Assembly (NCBI GenBank): GCA_018398765.1
Contig: JAHBMJ010002654.1
Span: 17,501-37,500 of the forward strand
Length of the DNA: 20,000 nt
Reading direction: 5' to 3'
DNA from: Chromera velia
Taxonomy: Eukaryota; Sar; Chromeraceae
The notes under the pieces: model-generated
What the model saw: only the letters and a program-made list of their open reading frames with translations
Database searches by the model: none
What the model was told of the DNA's origin: nothing
Shown: piece by piece, positions 14,516 through 20,000 of the stretch
How positions within the stretch are numbered: position 1 is the stretch's first letter
Layout of the letters: the number at the start of each line of letters is the position of its first letter
Made by a program: the position numbers and the translations under genes

Positions 14516-15329
14516 GAGAGAGCTGTGAAGTCTGCTGAGTGCCCCGATCGATCGATTGATGCGGGATGAGTGAGCGGGAGAGCTAGGGAGACAACATTGA
14601 TTGAATCAATGCAAGAGGGAACTCCTCGAAAAGAGCCGCGTTCGACGGATCGTTCCGATCGAAAGGTAGGAGAAGTGCCTCCGGCTAGACCTCCGGGGGC
14701 CAGAGGGGAAGCTAGGGCAGAGAAGGATGGAACAGTGGGAGCTAGAAGAGTCATGTAGGCCCCAACTAGGTCAATCAAGAATGCGTGTCGGTGTAAGTCC
14801 TTGCGAAGCTGCAGCATGCAGCCGTGAGACTATGACAGAAAGTGCATGTTAAGTCACAATGGGGTCGGGTTTCTCTTTTGGGATCTGTTGGGTTGAATGG
14901 GTTTCTTGCATGAAATCGTCATGCAATTTTCAACCGGTAAACTTGCGTGTATTCAATTTGTCTGAGTAAGTGAGTCAGTGAGTCGTTTGGCAAGGCCAGC
15001 AGTACAGGGCTTCCATTGAATTCCAAAACCTTATTTCCATGAGACCGTCCCCAGGTCCGCTCGATCATTAGAATTAACTTCCCATTGGTCTTTATCTTCT
15101 AAGCATCAAAAGCGATTTGCGAAGGTGCTCTTCAAAAGCTCATTCCCTTTGCTTCACGTTTCAAAAGGTTATTTCTCCCTGTGCCCCGGCGTTGGCAGGA
15201 TGCTCTGCTTAGCTCGATGCTCAGTTGCTAGCTTCAAGTTAGTCATGGTCCTATATGATCATGATAATAATTAAGTTGTGAACCGTTTGGCCCTGCTGAG
15301 CTAGTGCTGAGCTTTATATACTTAAAGGT
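14516..15329. other. 3' flank of the LARP gene, no gene seen
   Basis: Mixed-composition sequence just past the LARP stop, likely 3' UTR followed by intergenic DNA. Short ORFs show no recognisable protein. I see no clear polyadenylation signal close to the stop; an AATAAA occurs only near 15747. Confidence 0.5.
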
Positions 15330-15348
15330 GCATCTGTGGGTTAACTCA

Positions 15349-15485
15349 ATAATCATTATGGCTCCATTATGATAATGACGTAATGATTATAGACATAATC
15401 GCAATGTTCTATAATCATTATGACTGATTATCATAATGATGATAATAATTATGATTGATTATCATAATAAGCATAATGATTATAC
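15349..15485. repeat. AT-rich block of TAATCATTA-type near-palindromes (left)
   Basis: At least four copies of a core ATAATCATTAT or its complement, interleaved with ATGATAATC and ATTATCATAATG, potentially forming cruciforms. The motif is absent from the coding half of the window. Confidence 0.75.
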
Positions 15486-16096
15486 AAAAACACCCATGGA
15501 AAACTTTTATGACGACGCATATCAATGCACGCTGGTGGTATAAAGAGCGTCGCCGAACCTCCCCAAAGAACAGTCAACTCAGGACGCATACCAATCGATC
15601 CAACATCGACAGTCAAGCGCATCTCACAGCGACTGTCACTGCATAGTAAGGGCGTCTCTCCTCGCAGGCTAGTTGCAGAGAACGTTTGGCACCAAGAACA
15701 CACGATTGACAGTTTTTTTTGTAAAGAAAACGTCAACTTTCTTTTCAAATAAAACATACTTTGCAATTAGAGGTGCACCATACGCCGGGCATTCATTGTC
15801 TCCGAGTTCTTTCATTGTTCAAACAAAGTAAAGAGGCTCTTCAACAAAAGAGGCAAAAGATTCAGAGACACTCTCAGACGCCTCAGCTTTCAAATGAAGA
15901 GTACAAAGCAACCAAAATGTCAGTAAAACAAATTTGAGAGTCCAAACCCAAGTTCGAATCAAAATTGATCAAAGAAGAGCAACTCTCTTGCAAACATTTG
16001 CAAACCCTAGGTCAAACAGGTCCCTGGATGGGATGGAGTGACCCAATTAATTGGAAGTGACGATAAAGCGACGCGGAGTGAGGAAAACACCCACTT

Positions 16097-16116
16097 ACAC
16101 ACACTCACATACACAC

Positions 16117-16169
<53 letters not shown>

Positions 16170-16190
16170 GAGAGAGAGAGAGAGAGAGAG
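16097..16190. repeat. (CA)n then (GA)n microsatellite
   Basis: A CACATA and CA array passes at 16165 into a GA array, the same order as at 1359-1414. Confidence 0.9.
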
Positions 16191-16511
16191 AAATATACAC
16201 GTGGCATTGCCCTGAACAACACTGAGACTGTGAGTCTGATCATTAAGAGTCACCAAGCAGGATGTCATATGCTTTGGCGGACAAAGAACCTATCTGAATA
16301 CGTGTCATCTTCATGAATCGACATTCATGTATTCACCTATCGAAACCTTAATACATAAAAGATAAAGCTTCTATGCAGAACAAAGCAACCAACCAACCAG
16401 CTAAAGAGGAAGTACACTTGGAGGAAAGGCCGCGGAGAGCAAGAATGAGTCAGGAACTTACTAAGACCAATGTCGAGAACGCCACTTTATTTTTGTCCGC
16501 TTTCCAAAGCG

Positions 16512-16984
16512 AATTTCCTTCCTTCCTTCCTTCCTTGTTTCCTTCGTTCCTTCCTTCCCTTCCTTCCTTGTTTCCTTCCTTCCTTCCTTTCTTCTTTCCT
16601 TCCCTTCCTTCCCTCCCTCTCTCTTTCCCTTCCTTCCTTCCTTCCTTTTTTCCTTACTTCCTTCCTTCCTTCCTTCCTTCCTTCTTTCCTTCCTTTCTCC
16701 CTTCCTTGTTTCCTTCCTTCCTTCCTTCCTTTCCTTTCCTTCTTTCCTTTCGTCCTTCCTTCCTTCCTCCCTCCCTCCCTCCCTCCCTCCCTCCCTCCCT
16801 CCTTCTTTTCTTCCTTCCTTCCTTCCTTCCTTTCTTCCTTCCCTCCTTCCTTCCCTCCTTCTTTCCTTCTTTCCTTCCTTCCCTCCCTCCCTCCCTCCCT
16901 CCCTTTCTTCCTTCCTTCCTTCCCTCCTTCCTTCTTTCCTTCCTTCGTTCCTTCCTTCGTTTCCTTCTTCCTTTCCTTCCTTTC
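16512..16984. repeat. (TTCC)n pyrimidine satellite of about 470 bp
   Basis: Almost pure pyrimidine on the plus strand, made of TTCC units with CCCT, TTTC and TTGT variants. Open reading frames through it (Phe/Leu/Pro/Ser or Lys/Arg/Glu/Gly rich) come from the base bias and are not genes. Confidence 0.96.
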
Positions 16985-16987
16985 ATC

Positions 16988-17127
16988 TTCTCTGGCCGCT
17001 GTCGGTCCTTTGTATTCGGGAGATGCTTCTCTTTCCCCCTACCTAACACCCAACCCCCCTGCCTGCAGCGAGTTTTCTCTGGCGGCTGTCGGATGGCTGT
17101 CGGTCCTTTGTGTTCGGAAAACGCTTC
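16988..17127. repeat. Imperfect direct repeat, two copies
   Basis: TTCTCTGGCCGCTGTCGG at 16988 recurs as TTCTCTGGCGGCTGTCGG at 17075. Both are followed by CTGTCGGTCCTTTGT, TTCGG and then GCTTC; the second copy has a short internal GGATGGCTGTC insertion. The copies flank about 45 bp of C-rich sequence. Confidence 0.8.
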
Positions 17128-17256
17128 AAACCCTTTTATAAATTATGATATCGCACAATGAGTAACACAGTGGTCTCCATTAAGTCCCGCACAGCCTGTA
17201 AACCTTCGTACAAGTTCGCAGCTTCCGGAAAAAAGAAACACAACAAAACTAAACAT

Positions 17257-17500
17257 AATCATTATCTGAATTATCATATAATGATTATGTGAGTACGTGT
17301 TCATATGCTAATCATTATGAAATTATAATCAAAATGATGGTTCTAAACATATTTAAAATTGATAATGATACTTCTGTTTATAATGATTATGTCCATTATA
17401 AATGATATAATGATATAATGATTATAGGATACTGACAGTTACACCCATAATGATTATGGCTTTCAAAGTCACTATGAGATTTCATAATTATTATGAAGGT
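17257..17500. repeat. AT-rich block of TAATCATTA-type near-palindromes (right)
   Basis: About six copies of the ATAATCATTAT or ATAATGATTAT core, the same motif as in the block at 15349-15485. Confidence 0.75.
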
Positions 17501-19036
17501 ACCCCTTCGAGTTAACCCAATGATGTGTTGAAAGTGCCAGTGTATACTCCTTATTCAAGTTTATAGTTTCATTCAAAAATTGGGTATGGTAGTCTAAGAT
17601 GATACTATCATGAGAGTAAACTTAAGTTTAATTAGTGACAATTAGCTTTTTAAGATGATAAAAAGATTTTTTACTAAAATTTTAAGTAGTATAGTATATT
17701 TAATTTTGCTAACACCTTTAAATCTTCGTTATTATTCATCATCATCATACGTTTTTGATTGATTGATTGATTAATTGATTGATTGATATGTTCTGCCCTA
17801 GGGCTTTCCTGCTATGTTTATCTGTCACCAGAGCCATCAGCCTCTAGTTTGATATTAGATTGGTCCTTATGCAAGCGCTAGTGCAGGCATCTAGGCATAC
17901 ATATATAACGTTTGAGTTGAGCAAATTGAAAGAAGGCTAGAAACAAGGTACACTTAAATCTTAAGAGTTACTAAACTTAAGGACTTTTGCCAAAAAGTCA
18001 GGAAACTAGAATTCTATAATTGTTAATCGGTTACTGACAAGTTTTTTGAGCCTGTTAGTCAGTGTTAGAAAGATTGAGTTCTAGGCGACACACAGCTTTT
18101 CTTTTTTTTAAATATAGAAAAAATAGATGTATTATCGGTGGCGGCATAGTACATAGACAGTGTATGATAGACTTTTGTTCTTTGGTTCCTCACTAGGCTC
18201 CTCATCCAAAGCCGTCTCTAGAGCTGTTTTATAACATAAAACATACTAAAAAAATCATAAGTTTTTTGTTTTAAAGTTGTATAAGCTTCAAAAGTCATGT
18301 TTAAAAAAAAAATAATAATAATAAAACCTTTCCAGATTTGTTTTTACCATTGTTCATCACTTAGGTCGAATTACTGTAATTTGGCATGAAAAATAATGTT
18401 TTGTTTGGTTTTTTTCTGTGTATCTCTTCTGCTATTCTATGCTACTGGGCGCCGCACAGAGATGGCTCAAGGTTAGGCTGGTCTGGGGACAGAAGCTAAA
18501 GAACTGGCCAGAAAGTTCACTTAAAGACAGGCTTAAGGTCCCAATTCTCTGAGCAACACCTAGAGCTCCACACAACTTGACTCGATTCAATCTCGATCTA
18601 TTCGCTAGCTTCCACTCAATCCAATCATGCATAGCTAACGCAGGAGACGTCAGAGACTGCTCTGTCTCCTTTTTGTCCTGGCTTTCGACCACAACAATTG
18701 GAATTTCCTCTGTTTTCTCTCTGATTCTGGACAAGACGGCATGTAGAAAGAGACGCCGCGTCTCCCAAGCATAGATCCGGTTGGAGACGCGCGTGTATTT
18801 AATCGCCACCACAAAAATCAGTGGGACTACATAAATTGGGCCCGCTACGTTGTTTTCTCGTGGCATGCCTGCGCACATCGATTTGTTCCGGGGCCCTGGG
18901 TCCTGTGCAGCCTACTTTGCGCGGCCCTGACCCATTGCTTTGCCTGCGGGCAGCCCTAGGCACCCGCGGCCAGTCTAAATGGCTGTAAAGGCCCGCCGCC
19001 TCCCGCGGCTCCTGACGCGTCCAAGTAGAACATCAT

Positions 19037-19272
19037 ACATGCCCCTTCCTTCACGGGATTCTTCCTTAAAAAGGAAGAATCTTATTCATGCATCACTGCT
19101 ACGGGCGCGCATATACAAAAAAAATAAACGAACTAAAGGAAAACTGTGGAGATAGAGAGGAACGGTGGAGATGCTTCAAAGAGATGGCTCTGACTCATGT
19201 TGTTATATCACTGTGTATCACTAACGAAGGCTTCTTTCTATATGCCCCTTTCTTCACGAGGCCTTCCTTATA
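19037..19272. repeat. Dispersed direct repeat, two copies about 200 bp apart
   Basis: ATGCCCCTTCCTTCACGGG at 19040 and ATGCCCCTTTCTTCACGAG near 19242, each followed by a TTCCTTA-type stretch. The copies are similar over about 33 bp. Confidence 0.7.
19057..19081. repeat. Perfect 11-bp hairpin
   Basis: GATTCTTCCTT, three A bases, then the exact complement AAGGAAGAATC. It overlaps one copy of a longer duplicated segment (see 19037-19272). Confidence 0.8.
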
Positions 19273-19431
19273 CTTCCTTATTTTATTTTTCTTCTCTATT
19301 TTCTCTTATGTATGTGCTTGTATAGTCCTTGTTGTATAAGCTTGGCTATTGAAGACTATAGAAGACTATACCTTTGATGTGCAGTTTGTCATTCGTGCGT
19401 GGAGAGGAAGTCTGATCGCCCCCCGCCCCCT

Positions 19432-19460
19432 GATGTGACCTTACACGCCCTCACATCAAG
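19432..19460. repeat. Short inverted repeat
   Basis: TGATGTGA and TCACATCA are perfect inverted partners separated by about 12 bases. It could be a protein-binding dyad or chance. Confidence 0.5.
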
Positions 19461-19591
19461 TAACTGACCTAGTTTGCGTGCCCTGCACTAGGTAAATGGT
19501 AGCCTTCGATTTGTTTTTCTACCACGCTCTCATATATGATAGTTGTTGTGTTACATGCATGGTGCCTAACTCGTTCCGTCTCGTCTCCCCT

Positions 19592-20000
19592 TCAGATCGA
19601 AGTGAGAGATTCGGCCAAGCTCTCGTCATCTGAGTCTTCCTCCTCCTTCATCCTCCACATCTGTGCACCTTTAGAATCCTCCATAGGTGTGTTCTCTTCG
19701 CACATTTCCTGGTCCTCCTGGATACTTTCGAGGTCCCCGAAGAGGTCCTCTAAAGCGTTCTCGTTTTGAGAGGGTTGTTTATTCCCCTCTGCGCTTGTCT
19801 CTCCTTATTCCTACGGCTGTGTCTGCTGCTGCTGTGGCTAACTCTGTGCGTTGATAAGGCCCTGTCGGTGAGCATGAAACTCGATCTCGTAGGCCTTCTC
19901 TGTCAGAAGGGTCTGTGAGAATCGGACTACTTCCACTCCAGTCCCTCTCTTGATGCTGATAACCGTGGGTCTCTCTCTCTACGCCATTTTCTACTGGTCT
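19592..20000 (-). CDS. Unrecognised protein, probable 3' exons (partial)
   Basis: I do not recognise this protein. On the minus strand one exon reads VISIKRGTGVEVVRFSQTLL then TEKAYEIEFHAHRQGLINAQ (from about 19970 to 19843). A second (19788-19592) reads NENALEDLFGDLESIQEDQ and ends in an acidic tail SDDESLAESLTSI with stop TGA. A 54-nt intron (GTTAGC...GCGCAG) with in-frame stops would join them in phase 1. The first part looks folded (alternating hydrophobic pattern), the second disordered and acidic. Doubts: the intron lacks a pyrimidine tract, and a second minus-strand frame is also open from the window edge to about 19780. The beginning lies outside the window. Confidence 0.4.

Larger units (their letters stand above)
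15330..17526. mobile_element. Candidate non-autonomous element bounded by inverted repeats (tentative)
   Basis: GCATCTGTGGGTTAACTC at 15330-15347 has an inverted partner at 17509-17526 matching 15 of 18 bases, with 10 bases perfect at the inner side (GGGTTAACTC). Just inside each end is an AT-rich block dense in TAATCATTA/TAATGATTA motifs (15349-15485 and 17257-17500), and ATTATGGCT occurs in both. No transposase reading frame and no target duplication are visible, so this could be coincidence or two solo repeats. Confidence 0.3.
17527..19591. other. Intergenic DNA, AT-rich then GC-richer, no convincing gene
   Basis: 17527-18430 is AT-rich with short A and T runs and an ATTG tetranucleotide run at about 17755-17787. 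18430-19030 is more balanced and GC-rich near 18880-19020. A minus-strand ORF of 148 codons (18878-18432) has ordinary amino acid composition but no family I recognise. No tRNA or rRNA is apparent. Confidence 0.6.

Noticed and set aside
15449-15766. Minus-strand ORF of 105 codons and overlapping plus-strand ORFs
   Set aside because: Short, no recognisable family, partly built from the AT palindrome block; insufficient support for a gene.
15948-15965. AGTTCGAATC resembling a tRNA B box
   Set aside because: No matching A box, acceptor stem or anticodon arm at the right distance.
16373-17161. Plus-strand ORF of 262 codons and its minus-strand Arg/Lys/Glu-rich counterpart
   Set aside because: Both are produced by the (TTCC)n satellite; there is no protein signal outside the repeat.

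Overview
This is nuclear DNA of an intron-rich eukaryote, probably a protist. The genes are split into many short exons by long introns full of microsatellites and minisatellites. All introns that can be placed have GT...CAG borders, and coding GC content is moderate to high. The mix of a V-ATPase, a coilin-like gene and a La-related gene with repeat-filled introns would fit a chromerid alga such as Chromera velia. That assignment is inference with low confidence; nothing here fixes the species.

Layout. (1) 1-5302, minus strand: the first six exons of V-ATPase subunit a, running off the left edge. (2) 5303-6074: head-to-head intergenic region with a short, extremely GC-rich dyad, probably a divergent promoter. 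(3) 6075 to about 10132, plus strand: a coilin homologue with an N-terminal ubiquitin-like coilin domain spread over four exons, a long disordered Ser/Glu/Lys-rich middle and a C-terminal Tudor-like domain. (4) 10284 (or 10329) to 14515, plus strand: a La-related protein whose La motif is spread over four short exons. Genes 3 and 4 are either a tight tandem pair or, because the splice phases also allow it, one fused transcription unit. (5) 14516-19591: about 5 kb without a convincing gene, holding AT-rich blocks, a pyrimidine satellite of about 470 bp, and a pair of inverted repeats that may bound a non-autonomous element. (6) 19592-20000, minus strand: the probable 3' end of an unrecognised gene.

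Function. The V-ATPase subunit acidifies organelles and is unrelated to the two RNA-biology genes beside it. Coilin (Cajal body scaffold, snRNP biogenesis) and a LARP (RNA binding through the La motif) lie in the same direction next to each other, which makes the fusion question biologically interesting.

The most unusual signal is in the introns. Donors follow GTNNG rather than GTRAG: by my count 10 of 17 have C at +3, and 16 of 17 have G at +5. Several donors are the first unit of a tandem tetranucleotide tract. One acceptor is embedded in a 39-bp minisatellite that copies the acceptor in frame about six times.
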